Program-made: the position numbers and the translations under genes | Shown: positions 44,568-53,372 of the stretch, piece by piece | How the letters are laid out: each line of letters begins with the position of its first letter | Position numbering within the stretch: the first letter of the stretch is position 1 | From: Fervidibacter sinensis | GTDB taxonomy: Bacteria > Armatimonadota > Fervidibacteria > Fervidibacterales > Fervidibacteraceae | NCBI GenBank assembly: GCA_032161045.1 | Contig: JAVHTH010000005.1 | DNA length: 64,000 nt | Strand: one strand, 5' to 3' | Notes under the pieces: generated by a model | Seen by the model: only the letters and a program-made list of their open reading frames with translations | The model's database searches: none | Told to the model about the DNA's origin: nothing

Positions 44568-46073
44568 ATGCAAGGGGACGGTTTTCGGTTATCACGCCGG
44601 AAATTTTTGGCTGTCGGGAGTTTGACAATTGCCTCTTCAGCCTTCGGCGCATCAGCGGAAAAAGTTTTGCCTACCCCGCCAGATTTTCGGCTTGGCGGTC
44701 GCCCCCTTGTTGTCAAGCCCGTCTTGACTTATGGCACCTATCACCGCGTAGAAGCGACGAGTTGGCGACCTTGGGGCGGGATAGAAACCGAAGCGGATGC
44801 CGACAAAGAACTTGCCCGCATTCGCGACGAGTTGCGACGATTGAGAACAAAAGCAGACTTCCCCGTGCGCTTCCTTGAACCAAGTAAAGTTTCCAACCCG
44901 AACCAAGTTGCAGCCCTACCTGACCTTGACAAAGCAGATGCGCTTTTGGTTTACGCTGCCGGCGCTTGGGTTGACACTCTTCAGGCACTTGTTGACAAAG
45001 GTTTGCCGACGATCTTTTTCGTTCGCTTCAAAACCGAACCTTACCACCTCTGGCACGAAATCATCCACGCTCGCTTCCTTCGGAGCCACACCGACAGGTT
45101 GATGCAGAAGCGGGTTTCCTACGATGATGTGGTCGTTGACGATTATGATGAACTGCTGTGGAGGCTTCGCGGTCTTTACGGACTTGTCAACATTTTGGGG
45201 CGGCGAATCATCGCGGTCGGGGGTCCCGGCGGTTGGGCGCATCCACCCGGAATTCCAAGCCCGCCAGAATTGGCGAGGGAACGGTGGAAACTTGACATTG
45301 TGACCGTTCCAATCCCTGAACTGGTCAAGATGATTGAGGCAGCGAGGAAGGACAGCCGACAAGTTGAAAAAGCACGAAAAGAAGCGGAGCAATACATGGG
45401 GCAAAAGGAGATCTCCGTCCAAACCCGTAAAGAATTCGTCGTTGAAGCCTTCTTGTTGGCAAACATCTTTTACGACTTGATGAAGCAGCACGATGCATAT
45501 GCCATTACAACGAACGGGTGCATGGGCAGTTACGCTGGCATCATGCCCTGCCTCACTTTGTCGCTCGTCAACGATGCAGGCTATATGGCTTATTGCGAGT
45601 CGGACTTCGTTAACATCCCTGCTGGCATTCTGCTCCACTTCATTGCTGGCAAGCCCACTTTCTTCTGCAACCCGACTTTCCCGACGCGCGAGGGCGTCAT
45701 TCTATTCGCCCACTGCACGGCACCGAGGTTTATGGATGGCAAGCGGGGTGAGCCGGCAAAGTTGCTCACTCACTTTGAGTCCGATCACGGGGCTGCAATC
45801 AAAGTTGAAATGCGGAAAGGTCAAACTGTAACGGTCGTCAACCCGGACTTTGAAGCGCGAGAGTGGTGCGGGTTCGTGGGCGAAATCGTCGGAACTCCAT
45901 TCCTCCCAGTGTGTCGTTCGCAGATTGAAGTCAAAGTGAAAGCAAATGTCAAGGAAGTCATCTCGGCAATGCGTGGCTTCCACTGCACGATAGCATACGG
46001 CGATTACCGCAAGGAAATCGGTTACGCCCTTTCAAAGGTCGGAATCGGTTGGCGGGACTTATCAACAGGTTGA
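44568..46073 (+). CDS. Tat-exported protein with sugar-isomerase-like (fucose/arabinose isomerase) fold
   Basis: 501 aa. LSRRKFLAVGSLTIASSAFG is a twin-arginine signal; AAGGAGGTG six nt before ATG 44568 sets the start. The remainder has AYAITTNGCMGSYAGIMPCLTLS and CESDFVNIPAGIL, like the C-terminal region of L-fucose/L-arabinose isomerases, and THFESDHGAAIKVEMRKG near the end. Isomerases are cytoplasmic enzymes, so an exported relative is unusual. Catalytic metal ligands cannot be fixed by eye. Function unknown; carbohydrate binding or conversion is likely. Confidence 0.7.
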   Translation: MQGDGFRLSRRKFLAVGSLTIASSAFGASAEKVLPTPPDFRLGGRPLVVKPVLTYGTYHRVEATSWRPWGGIETEADADKELARIRDELRRLRTKADFPVRFLEPSKVSNPNQVAALPDLDKADALLVYAAGAWVDTLQALVDKGLPTIFFVRFKTEPYHLWHEIIHARFLRSHTDRLMQKRVSYDDVVVDDYDELLWRLRGLYGLVNILGRRIIAVGGPGGWAHPPGIPSPPELARERWKLDIVTVPIPELVKMIEAARKDSRQVEKARKEAEQYMGQKEISVQTRKEFVVEAFLLANIFYDLMKQHDAYAITTNGCMGSYAGIMPCLTLSLVNDAGYMAYCESDFVNIPAGILLHFIAGKPTFFCNPTFPTREGVILFAHCTAPRFMDGKRGEPAKLLTHFESDHGAAIKVEMRKGQTVTVVNPDFEAREWCGFVGEIVGTPFLPVCRSQIEVKVKANVKEVISAMRGFHCTIAYGDYRKEIGYALSKVGIGWRDLSTG

Positions 46074-46219
46074 AAAATCAGTTGCTCGTTCAAAGTTGCG
46101 CGATAGTTTCCTATTTGCCCACTGTCCATCTGCCTAAAGATAACTTCGCACTACCTTGACAGCGCTGTGGCATCCTTTTAAATGGCGAAGCAAGCAGGCA
46201 AAAGGAGGGGAAAAGGGTT

Positions 46220-46888
46220 ATGCCAATTAAGTGCCCTCAGTGCGGGACGGAAAACCTTGACGGTGCACTGTTTTGCGATGAATGTGGAGCATCGTTGACG
46301 GAAGTTTCTGCACAACCTGCGGAGGCTGCACCTGCGGAAGCAGCGCCGGCTGAAGTCGCACCGGCAGAAGTGTCACCTGCAGAAGTCGCACCGCCTGTTG
46401 TCGGCGCTCTCAAGTGTCCAAGTTGCGGTCACGAAAATCCACCTGATGCCCGTTTCTGCGAAAACTGCGGTGCAGCATTGACAGCGCCTGCAGGAGCACC
46501 AACTCCTGCACCCAGTCCCGTTGAAGCACCACCCGTTGCACCGCCACCGGTAATGGTTCCTGTTGCCGCGCTCGTCATCGCCGAGACCGGGACGGAATTG
46601 CCCCTTGACTTTTCCAAAGGCGAAGTCCTCATCGGTCGCACCGACCCGGTGAGCCGAGTTTTTCCCGATGTTGACTTGACCCCTCATGGCGGCTACGAGG
46701 CGGGCGTTTCGCGCAAGCATTGCCGAATCATCAAGCAGGGTGAGCAATTCTTCGTTGAAGACTTGCAAAGCACTAACGGCACGAAACTGAACGGTCGGTT
46801 CATTCCGCCGAACCAACCGCAACCACTTAAAGATGGCGATATCTTGGAACTCGGTGCGTTCAAAGTGACTTTCAAGGTCAAGGCATGA
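46220..46888 (+). CDS. Double zinc-ribbon FHA-domain protein
   Basis: 222 aa. Two zinc ribbons (CPQCG...CDECG, residues 4-24; CPSCG...CENCG, about 75-96) are joined by an Ala-Pro-Glu repeat linker (PAEAAPAEVAPAEV). The C-terminal FHA domain (about 123-220) keeps the phosphothreonine-binding residues: LIGRT, SRKHC and STNGTKLNG. It should bind a phosphoprotein, presumably a target of a Ser/Thr kinase not seen in the window. AAAGGAGGGG precedes the ATG. pgk follows 79 bp later. Confidence 0.9.
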   Translation: MPIKCPQCGTENLDGALFCDECGASLTEVSAQPAEAAPAEAAPAEVAPAEVSPAEVAPPVVGALKCPSCGHENPPDARFCENCGAALTAPAGAPTPAPSPVEAPPVAPPPVMVPVAALVIAETGTELPLDFSKGEVLIGRTDPVSRVFPDVDLTPHGGYEAGVSRKHCRIIKQGEQFFVEDLQSTNGTKLNGRFIPPNQPQPLKDGDILELGAFKVTFKVKA

Positions 46889-46967
46889 ATATGAAGTCGC
46901 TATTGGGGCTTTCTCCGACTTGCAAGTGAGCCGGGGCGCGGCAAAAGTTTGTCTGGAGGTGACGGAT

Positions 46968-48146
46968 ATGGCATTGAAGACCATTCGCGATGTGGATGTT
47001 CAGGGCAAGCGGGTTCTGATGCGCGTTGACTTCAATGTGCCCATTGAGGATGGCAAAGTCTTGGACGATTGGCGGCTTAGGGCAACTGTCCCCACAATCC
47101 GCTACTTAGTTGAACGAGGCGCAAAACTCATCCTCATGTCCCACCTCGGTCGCCCGAAAGGCAAGCGAGATGAAAAGTATTCGCTCCGTCCGGTTGCTCA
47201 GCGGTTGAGTGAACTGCTCGGTCAACCCGTTAAGTTCGCTGAAGACTGCATTGGCGAAGTTGCCGAAAAGGCAGTCGCTGAACTTCAACCCGGCGAAGTT
47301 TTGCTGCTTGAAAACTTGCGTTTCCACGAAGGTGAGGAAAAGAACGACGAAACTTTCGCTCAACAATTGGCGAAATTGGGCGAGATTTATGTCAACGACG
47401 CATTTGGTGCTGCTCACCGAGCCCACGCTTCCGTCCACGCTGTCACCAAGTTCCTGCCCGCATACGCTGGCTTGTTAATGGAGCGCGAGGTCACCCACTT
47501 GGGCAAACTCCTTGAAGCACCAGAAAAACCTTTTGTCGCTGTCCTTGGCGGCGCGAAAGTCTCGGACAAAATCGGTGTCATCCGCAACCTGTTGACAAAA
47601 GTTGATGCTTTGCTCATCGGCGGTGCGATGGCGTTCACTTTCTTGAAAGCGCAAGGTTACGAGACGGGCAAATCGCTTGTTGAAGAGGACAAGTTGGACT
47701 TGGCGAAGTCACTGCTTGACGAAGCGAAGGGAAAGGGCGTTGAACTCGTGTTGCCAGTTGATTTCGTCGTCGCCGAAAGTGATGCCGAAGATGCTGCAAC
47801 TGAAGTCGTGCCCGCTAATGCCATTCCTGCCGACAAGGCTGGTTACGATATTGGTCCCGAAACGGCGAAAATGTATGCCGAACGAATCAAGGCAGCAAAG
47901 ACCGTTTTCTGGAACGGACCAATGGGTAGGTTTGAGCGAACTCCGTTTAAGGCTGGAACGAAGGCGATTGCGGAAGCGCTTGCCGAATGCCCGGGCACGA
48001 CGGTCGTCGGTGGCGGCGAAACTGCCGCTGCGGCATTTGAATTCGGTGTCGCCGAAAAAGTCACCCATGTTTCAACCGGTGGCGGTGCAGCCCTTGAGTT
48101 GCTTGAAGGGAGAGAACTGCCCGGTGTCGCTGTTCTGAAGGCGTAG
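46968..48146 (+). CDS. pgk: Phosphoglycerate kinase
   Basis: 392 aa glycolytic kinase transferring phosphate from 1,3-bisphosphoglycerate to ADP. It has VLMRVDFNVPIEDGKV, SHLGRPKGKRD, the hinge region AVLGGAKVSDKIGV, and nucleotide-site GPMGRFE and GGGETAAAAFEFG. GGAGGTGACGGAT sets ATG 46968. gap and tpi are not adjacent. A strong terminator follows at 48157. Confidence 0.97.
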   Translation: MALKTIRDVDVQGKRVLMRVDFNVPIEDGKVLDDWRLRATVPTIRYLVERGAKLILMSHLGRPKGKRDEKYSLRPVAQRLSELLGQPVKFAEDCIGEVAEKAVAELQPGEVLLLENLRFHEGEEKNDETFAQQLAKLGEIYVNDAFGAAHRAHASVHAVTKFLPAYAGLLMEREVTHLGKLLEAPEKPFVAVLGGAKVSDKIGVIRNLLTKVDALLIGGAMAFTFLKAQGYETGKSLVEEDKLDLAKSLLDEAKGKGVELVLPVDFVVAESDAEDAATEVVPANAIPADKAGYDIGPETAKMYAERIKAAKTVFWNGPMGRFERTPFKAGTKAIAEALAECPGTTVVGGGETAAAAFEFGVAEKVTHVSTGGGAALELLEGRELPGVAVLKA

Positions 48147-48156
48147 TTAAACAGCA

Positions 48157-48219
48157 GGGAGGGTGAGTCTCCCGACGAACCTCAAACTTGGCTCATCGGG
48201 GGTTCGCCCTCCCTTTTTT
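48157..48219 (+). terminator. Rho-independent terminator after pgk
   Basis: GGGAGGG (48157-48163) pairs with CCCTCCC (48207-48213), followed by TTTTTT. The long loop contains a second pair, CGAACC (48175-48180) with GGTTCG (48201-48206), extending the stem. The hairpin begins 10 bp after the pgk stop. Confidence 0.85.
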
Positions 48220-48263
48220 ACTAACGCCACTCCGCTAATCGCTTCGTGGCTAACTACGAACAT

Positions 48264-49568
48264 TCAACGGTTTCGTTTGAAATGCTTGTCGGCAAAATCC
48301 ATGTAGCGTTCCCAATCGTATTCTGTCAAGGCGTGACCTCCGCTGCGGATGTGGTAGCCGATCGTTCCCATGACAGGTTTGTTTAGTGGCGGCATCTCCT
48401 GCACAGGCAAACCCTCAGTGCCAAGCAATTTGTAGACCGGATCGGCGAACTTCGCTGACAAAAATTCGCCTCGCGGGTCTGCCCACAAGTCTTCGTCGGC
48501 ACTGGCGATGTAAACTGGGCGCGGCGCAATTAACGCGATGAGCATGTGTTGGTCAATAGGCAAATCGTCTTCGCGGTTGTTGTAGCGCATGAAATTCTCG
48601 CAGAACCAATGAGGGAACGCCGAATTGATGCGGGCGACAGTTTCGCCAAACCTTCGCCTGCTCAACGCTGCTCCGCCACAACCCGAGTTGTTTGAAATGA
48701 CGATCGCAAACCGTTCGTCTTGCGCCCCAGCCCAAAGTGCCGTTTTGCCCAAGCGGGAATGTCCAAGAACGACCACTCGCTTTGCGTCAATTTCTTCATC
48801 GGTTTCAAAATAGTCAAGTGCCCTGCTCAAGCCCCAAGCCCAAGCGCTGATCGCTCCCCATGCGTCAGGTGGACGCTTCTCACCGAACAAGCGGTCAAAG
48901 GCGGCGAAAACGCCGTGCTGGAAACTTCCGGGGAAATCGGGAGCAATGTCGCCATAGTAAGCAGTCGCAACGCCGTAACCGCGAGCGATGATTTTTTCAA
49001 CGGGGACGGAACGGTCGCGACCTCGCGATTCTTCTGGCGGCGTGACTTGTTCTCCTTTGAACCAAACGGGCTTGATGCGAATTGCTGGGTCAGGGTGAAT
49101 TGCGTGGTTGCCGAAAAAGTTCAAAAGCAAGAAAACCGGCACGGGGCGTTTAACATCGTTGGGCAAGTAAATCAGCAAGTCCATGCTCGGACCGTCAGGT
49201 TTGCCCGTGAACAAAATTCGGACTTGCTTTCGCGTCGCTTTGCCATCCAATGCATTTCTGTCAAGGTCAAAGACTTCAAAGGTCATTTCGCTGGGTTTGC
49301 CGATAGGCGCTCGCCCATACATGTGCGTTCGGAACAGTTCAAGGATTTCGGGTCGTCGCTTTTGCCGCCAAAGTTCGGGGGTTGTGACTTTCGTCCCGTC
49401 AAGGCAAACAAGCGGGTCAGGGAGCGTGTAGGGAGGGACTTTTGCTTCGTCGTAGATGACATCAGGTTGCCTTTCGCTGAGTTTTTTGACGAGTTCCGGG
49501 TTAGGCTGCCAACCCTGCTGCCCTTCACCCATCACCTGCGCCAAAGCCACAAACAACACCCAAAACAT
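48264..49568 (-). CDS. CE15-like glucuronoyl esterase / alpha-beta hydrolase
   Basis: 434 aa, secreted (short N-terminal signal MFWVLFVALAQVMG). The nucleophile motif GHSRLGKTALW (Ser about 270), the following NNSGCGGAAL, the acid region ASADEDLWADP and the catalytic His in GGHALTEYDW match carbohydrate esterase family 15, which cleaves lignin-glucuronoxylan ester links. Many bacterial CE15 have broad or unknown substrates. GGAGGTGAAGCGCG precedes the ATG. It is downstream of the HicB-like gene, 6 bp apart, and may be read from the gcv transcript. Confidence 0.88.
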   Translation of the reverse strand: MFWVLFVALAQVMGEGQQGWQPNPELVKKLSERQPDVIYDEAKVPPYTLPDPLVCLDGTKVTTPELWRQKRRPEILELFRTHMYGRAPIGKPSEMTFEVFDLDRNALDGKATRKQVRILFTGKPDGPSMDLLIYLPNDVKRPVPVFLLLNFFGNHAIHPDPAIRIKPVWFKGEQVTPPEESRGRDRSVPVEKIIARGYGVATAYYGDIAPDFPGSFQHGVFAAFDRLFGEKRPPDAWGAISAWAWGLSRALDYFETDEEIDAKRVVVLGHSRLGKTALWAGAQDERFAIVISNNSGCGGAALSRRRFGETVARINSAFPHWFCENFMRYNNREDDLPIDQHMLIALIAPRPVYIASADEDLWADPRGEFLSAKFADPVYKLLGTEGLPVQEMPPLNKPVMGTIGYHIRSGGHALTEYDWERYMDFADKHFKRNR

Positions 49569-49574
49569 CGCGCT

Positions 49575-49799
49575 TCACCTCCGACCGATTTCCTCGCCAT
49601 GTGTTTTCAACAAGGCATCAATGGCTTGACGCAAATTTGCCAACACTTCTTCCTCCGCTGCAACGGAAACCACTGCATTCAACTCATCGCAAGTTGCGAT
49701 AATGCCCTTATCGGTATGCTCCAATGTGATCGGAAACTCACCGAAGATTCGCCCTCTGAACGGGATTTCTCTAAAAAGCCGGCAATCACTTGCCTTCAT
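49575..49799 (-). CDS. HicB-like antitoxin-family protein without a toxin partner
   Basis: 74 aa. The FPITLEHTDKGIIATCDELNAVVS strands and the following AAEEEVLANLRQAIDALL helix match the HicB-like fold, without a C-terminal DNA-binding domain. The ATG lies 14 nt inside the end of gcvPA, so it is translationally coupled. No hicA gene is next to it. It may be a solitary HicB-type regulator rather than a working toxin-antitoxin pair. Confidence 0.7.
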   Translation of the reverse strand: MKASDCRLFREIPFRGRIFGEFPITLEHTDKGIIATCDELNAVVSVAAEEEVLANLRQAIDALLKTHGEEIGRR

Positions 49800-51192
49800 T
49801 CATGCACTCCTGCACCGCTTGAACGAAAGCGTCTATCTCAGCCTTTGTCCGTTTTTCCGTGACAGCAAGAAGCCAACCGTTTTCAAGTTCGGGATAGTAG
49901 CGCTTCAGCGCCAAGCCTCCAAGGAACCCTTTGCCGATGAGCGTTTTGTTGAGTGCATTTGGATCAACAGGCAACTTGACAGCGAACTCTTTGAAAAAGG
50001 GAGCACTGAATAGTAACGGGATGCCGATGCCTTGAAGTTTCTCGGCGAGGTAACGGGCTTTCTGAGTGCAAAGTTCCGCAACCTGACGAATTCCGTATTT
50101 GCCCATCAGCGCCAGATATGCTGCGGCTGCGATGGCGCAAAGTGCTTGGTTTGTGCAAATGTTGCTTGTCGCTCGTTCACGGCGAATGTGTTGTTCACGA
50201 ACTTGCAAGGTCAAGACGAACCCACGCTGCCCTTTTGAGTCCACTGTCTCGCCGACCAAGCGTCCCGGCATTTTTCGGATGAACTCTCGCTTGCAGGTAA
50301 AAATGCCCAAAAGCGGTCCTCCAAAACCCGGAGGCAAGCCCAAGCACTGTCCTTCAGCGACAGCGATGTCGGCATTGTATTCGCCCGGAGGTTTGAGCAC
50401 TCCCAAACTGATTGGGTCAAAAGCGACAACAAATAGTGCCCCAACTTGATGCGCTGCCGCTTCCAATTCGCCGACAGGTTCAAGGCATCCGAAAAAGTTC
50501 GGGTGCTGCACGACGACACAACAAGTTTGGTCGTCACATTCCTTGCGCACAAAATCAACATCGGTGATGCCAGCATCGGACAAATACGGTGCTTCAACGA
50601 ATTGCAATTTCATCCCTGCGGCGTAAGTTTTCACAACCTGCGCCCAATGGGGGTGCAAGGTTTTGGGTAAGATAACTTTTCGCCGCCCGTTGATGCTGTG
50701 CGCCATTAAAACCGCTTCCGCTAAAGCCGATGCACCGTCGTAAAGTGAAGCGTTAGAAACCTCCATCCCTGTCAAGTCGCAGATGAGCGATTGATACTCA
50801 AAAGTCGCCTGCAATGTCCCTTGTGACGCCTCGGCTTGGTAAGGAGTGTAGGCGGTGTAGAACTCGTTTCGGCTGATGATGTGTTGAACGGCAGGAGGGA
50901 TGTAGTGGTCATAAATGCCAGCACCGAGAAACGGGACGAGGGACGAGGAATGAGGGACGGGTTCATTTTGGAACTCGCCGAGCGGGATGTTTTGAGCGGC
51001 GAGGGAACGAAGGTGACGGATGAGTTCAGGTTCGCTCAGTGCAGGAGGCAAATTGAGCATTGCTTTCTCGCGCAATTCAGAAGGGATGTCAGCGAACAAA
51101 TCATCAATGCTTTCCGCACCGATGGCGCGCAGCATTTCGGCGCGGTCCTCGTCTGTGTTGGGCAAGTATGGAAAATTGCGCCTTTCAGTCAT
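49786..51192 (-). CDS. gcvPA: Glycine dehydrogenase (decarboxylating) subunit 1
   Basis: 468 aa N-terminal half of split P-protein, which decarboxylates glycine with PLP in the glycine cleavage system. It has FLGAGIYDHYIPPAVQHI, TPYQAEASQGTLQATFEYQ and LGLPPGFGGPLLGIF. The PLP lysine sits in subunit 2 (gcvPB), which is not in the window and must be elsewhere. The start overlaps the end of gcvH by 4 nt. gcvT is also absent here. Confidence 0.95.
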   Translation of the reverse strand: MTERRNFPYLPNTDEDRAEMLRAIGAESIDDLFADIPSELREKAMLNLPPALSEPELIRHLRSLAAQNIPLGEFQNEPVPHSSSLVPFLGAGIYDHYIPPAVQHIISRNEFYTAYTPYQAEASQGTLQATFEYQSLICDLTGMEVSNASLYDGASALAEAVLMAHSINGRRKVILPKTLHPHWAQVVKTYAAGMKLQFVEAPYLSDAGITDVDFVRKECDDQTCCVVVQHPNFFGCLEPVGELEAAAHQVGALFVVAFDPISLGVLKPPGEYNADIAVAEGQCLGLPPGFGGPLLGIFTCKREFIRKMPGRLVGETVDSKGQRGFVLTLQVREQHIRRERATSNICTNQALCAIAAAAYLALMGKYGIRQVAELCTQKARYLAEKLQGIGIPLLFSAPFFKEFAVKLPVDPNALNKTLIGKGFLGGLALKRYYPELENGWLLAVTEKRTKAEIDAFVQAVQECMNEGK

Positions 51193-51593
51193 ATCCTTCC
51201 CTCCTGCTCCAACATGCGCCGATATTGCTCGGCGTTCATTAGAGTTTTAAGTTCGTCGGGGTTGCTCATCTCAACGGCAATGAGCCAACCTTCACCGTAA
51301 GGGTCATCGTTGACAACTTCAGGGTGGTCAATGGCGTTTTGGTTAACATCAACGACTGTGCCCGAGACGGGGGCGAAAAGTTCCTCGTCGGCTTTAACCG
51401 ACTCAATGACCCCAAAAGGTTGCCCCGCTTCAATGGTGTCGCCGACTTTGGGCAACTCAAGGTAGGTGACATCGCCCAATTCGCTTTGAGCGTAATCGGT
51501 AACGCCGATGACAACGCGATTGCCTTCAACGCGAACCCACTCGTGGGTGGGCGAATAAAGCAGTTCTTCAGGAAACTTCAACTGTTCCAACAC
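51189..51593 (-). CDS. gcvH: Glycine cleavage system H protein
   Basis: 134 aa lipoyl carrier that shuttles the methylamine group from the P-protein. LLYSPTHEWVRVEG begins the fold and the lipoylated Lys is in IESVKADEEL (about residue 67). The frame extends further up, but AAGGAGG five nt before the GTG at 51593 marks the true start and removes a 32-residue upstream stretch. It is the first gene of the gcvH-gcvPA-hicB-like unit. Confidence 0.95.
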   Translation of the reverse strand: MLEQLKFPEELLYSPTHEWVRVEGNRVVIGVTDYAQSELGDVTYLELPKVGDTIEAGQPFGVIESVKADEELFAPVSGTVVDVNQNAIDHPEVVNDDPYGEGWLIAVEMSNPDELKTLMNAEQYRRMLEQEGRI

Positions 51594-51690
51594 AATCGCC
51601 TCCTTGGCGTGGAATTTCGGTCTAAACGACAGCCCGTTCACCTCGGGCTTCAACCGTGCATAAATTTGACACGCAGGTGAGGTTCGCAAA

Positions 51691-52500
51691 TTAAGCGCTC
51701 GCCTCTAACCATCGCCTCACATCTTCTCCATAACTGTCAAGGGAGTGGCGGCACGGGCAATCTGGGAAGTCAAAGTTTGTGATGACGCGCTCAAAAATTT
51801 GGGCGATTGTTGGGAGTTTTTGCTGCATCATCGCTTCAACTTCAGCGTGGGTAAGTGGCTGTTGTGACAATCCTGCACCCCAATTGGTCACGATAGCGAG
51901 GACAGCGTAGCAAATCTCCGCTTCGCGGAACAAAATCGCTTCAGTGCCAGCAGTCATTCCAGCCACATCGCCACCAAGTTGAGCAAGCATTTTGACTTCA
52001 AAGGCAGTCTCGTATCTCGGACCTTCATCGCAAACATAGCAGCCGCCATCAACGGCATGAACTCCCAAACTTTCTGCTGCTTGCAGCAACCTTCGCCTCA
52101 AAGTTGGGCAGAAAGGCTGGGTGACATCAATGTGAACGACGGGCGCGTCATCACCCTCAAACAAAGTCAAGGGGCGTTGTTTTGTCCAATCAAGCAATTG
52201 GTGGGGGACCAGCAAGGTTCCGGGCGGCAAAGTTTGTCTCAAAGTTCCGGTCGCCGCCGTCGCCAAGACTGCCGTAACGCCCAATTGCTTCATCGCCAGA
52301 ACATTCGCACGGTAGTTGATCTTGTGCGGAGGCAACCTGTGTCCCTCGCCGTGACGCCAAAGGAAGACAACTTCGCGGTTTGACAATTTGCCTAAGACAC
52401 AATGGGCATTTCCAAAGCGAGTATTGACAACTATGGGCTGCTCGTCTTGCAAGGGCAAAATTTGTTTGAACCCTGAGCCAGCAATTATGCCGAACCTCAA
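51691..52500 (-). CDS. S-methyl-5'-thioadenosine/purine nucleoside phosphorylase
   Basis: 269 aa phosphorylase of the MTAP/PNP family. GIIAGSGF binds phosphate; RHGEGHRLPPHKINYRANV is diagnostic of the MTA-phosphorylase branch; MTAGTEAILFREAEICYAVLAIVTNW covers the substrate pocket, where the usual MTGMPEA is MTAGTEA. That change leaves MTA, MTI or purine nucleosides possible. It lies 3 bp after the exonuclease gene, so the two are one transcript. Confidence 0.88.
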   Translation of the reverse strand: MRFGIIAGSGFKQILPLQDEQPIVVNTRFGNAHCVLGKLSNREVVFLWRHGEGHRLPPHKINYRANVLAMKQLGVTAVLATAATGTLRQTLPPGTLLVPHQLLDWTKQRPLTLFEGDDAPVVHIDVTQPFCPTLRRRLLQAAESLGVHAVDGGCYVCDEGPRYETAFEVKMLAQLGGDVAGMTAGTEAILFREAEICYAVLAIVTNWGAGLSQQPLTHAEVEAMMQQKLPTIAQIFERVITNFDFPDCPCRHSLDSYGEDVRRWLEASA

Positions 52501-52503
52501 AGC

Positions 52504-53253
52504 CTACCACCCCCATCCCAATCGCCGACAAAGTTCACGGTAAGCGTAGTCCATCAAATCTTTCAACTTGGCGACATCTTCACGGTTATACTCCAGCAGT
52601 CGGTGCAGTGCCTTTTGCTCACCCCGAAGGTATGCTTCCCACAATGCCACTGCATCAGCGCCGGTCATCCCCCTCACTTCCTCCTTCCTGAAGAAGCCCA
52701 GTCGTTCCTCAATCACTTTTTGGCTGCCTCTTATGCCCAATCGCTTGAGCAGTTCTTGGACATCCAAGTGGACAGGTGGCAAGAGCAGAAATGGAAACAC
52801 CCGCCTCAAAAACGGGATATCAAAGTCCGAGCCGTTGAAGGTGACAAGGATTGAGAAGCAACGCAAAACTTCGGGGACTTGTTCCAAGTTGATGCCGTCA
52901 ACGAACGGCTCATATCGGTCGTTGTGATACAAGCCCACTACGGTCACTTTGTCCTTGGCGCCCAAGCCCGTCGTTTCAATGTCAAGGCAAACCGCTTGTG
53001 AGCGGAAAGCGCCATAGAGTCGCCAATGTTCCGAAGGTGGAATCAGGTGGGCGAAAAATTTGATGTTCCCCTTCGCCAATTGGGTGATAGATTGCTGAAC
53101 GACTGTCAGCCACTCAGGTCGCGTTGGTAGGGGCAAAGACCCATCTTGGTATCGCTCAACGAAGTCTTGCCAAGAAAGCACACCTGCCTCCCAAAGTTTT
53201 TGCTCAATCTCCCTTGTTGCCCCGGGCAGGTGCAGGAAAGTTGCTTCCAACAT
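52504..53253 (-). CDS. RNase H-fold exonuclease (YprB-like)
   Basis: 249 aa. The N-terminal ~85 residues contain LPGATREIEQKLWEAGVLSWQDF, a helix-hairpin-helix-like opening typical of YprB relatives. DEDDh exonuclease motifs follow: AVCLDIETTGLG (ExoI), LVTFNGSDFDIPFLRRVF (ExoII) and EYNREDVAKLKDL (ExoIII). It should act as a 3'-5' exonuclease on DNA or RNA. Its cellular role is not established. It is first in the operon with the nucleoside phosphorylase. Confidence 0.85.
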   Translation of the reverse strand: MLEATFLHLPGATREIEQKLWEAGVLSWQDFVERYQDGSLPLPTRPEWLTVVQQSITQLAKGNIKFFAHLIPPSEHWRLYGAFRSQAVCLDIETTGLGAKDKVTVVGLYHNDRYEPFVDGINLEQVPEVLRCFSILVTFNGSDFDIPFLRRVFPFLLLPPVHLDVQELLKRLGIRGSQKVIEERLGFFRKEEVRGMTGADAVALWEAYLRGEQKALHRLLEYNREDVAKLKDLMDYAYRELCRRLGWGW

Positions 53254-53372
53254 CGCCGTTCACCCTCTTCTGCAAGTGATGAAGCCTTCGGTTAAGGTTT
53301 CGTCAAAAAGTCTATCAAGCGAAACTCGGCAGCGCTAAAATCGTAACGACACTGCGGTTGGAGGGAAAAACG

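Noticed and set aside
49575..49799. A complete HicAB toxin-antitoxin system
   Set aside because: No HicA-like frame is found on either side; neighbours are gcvPA and a secreted esterase.
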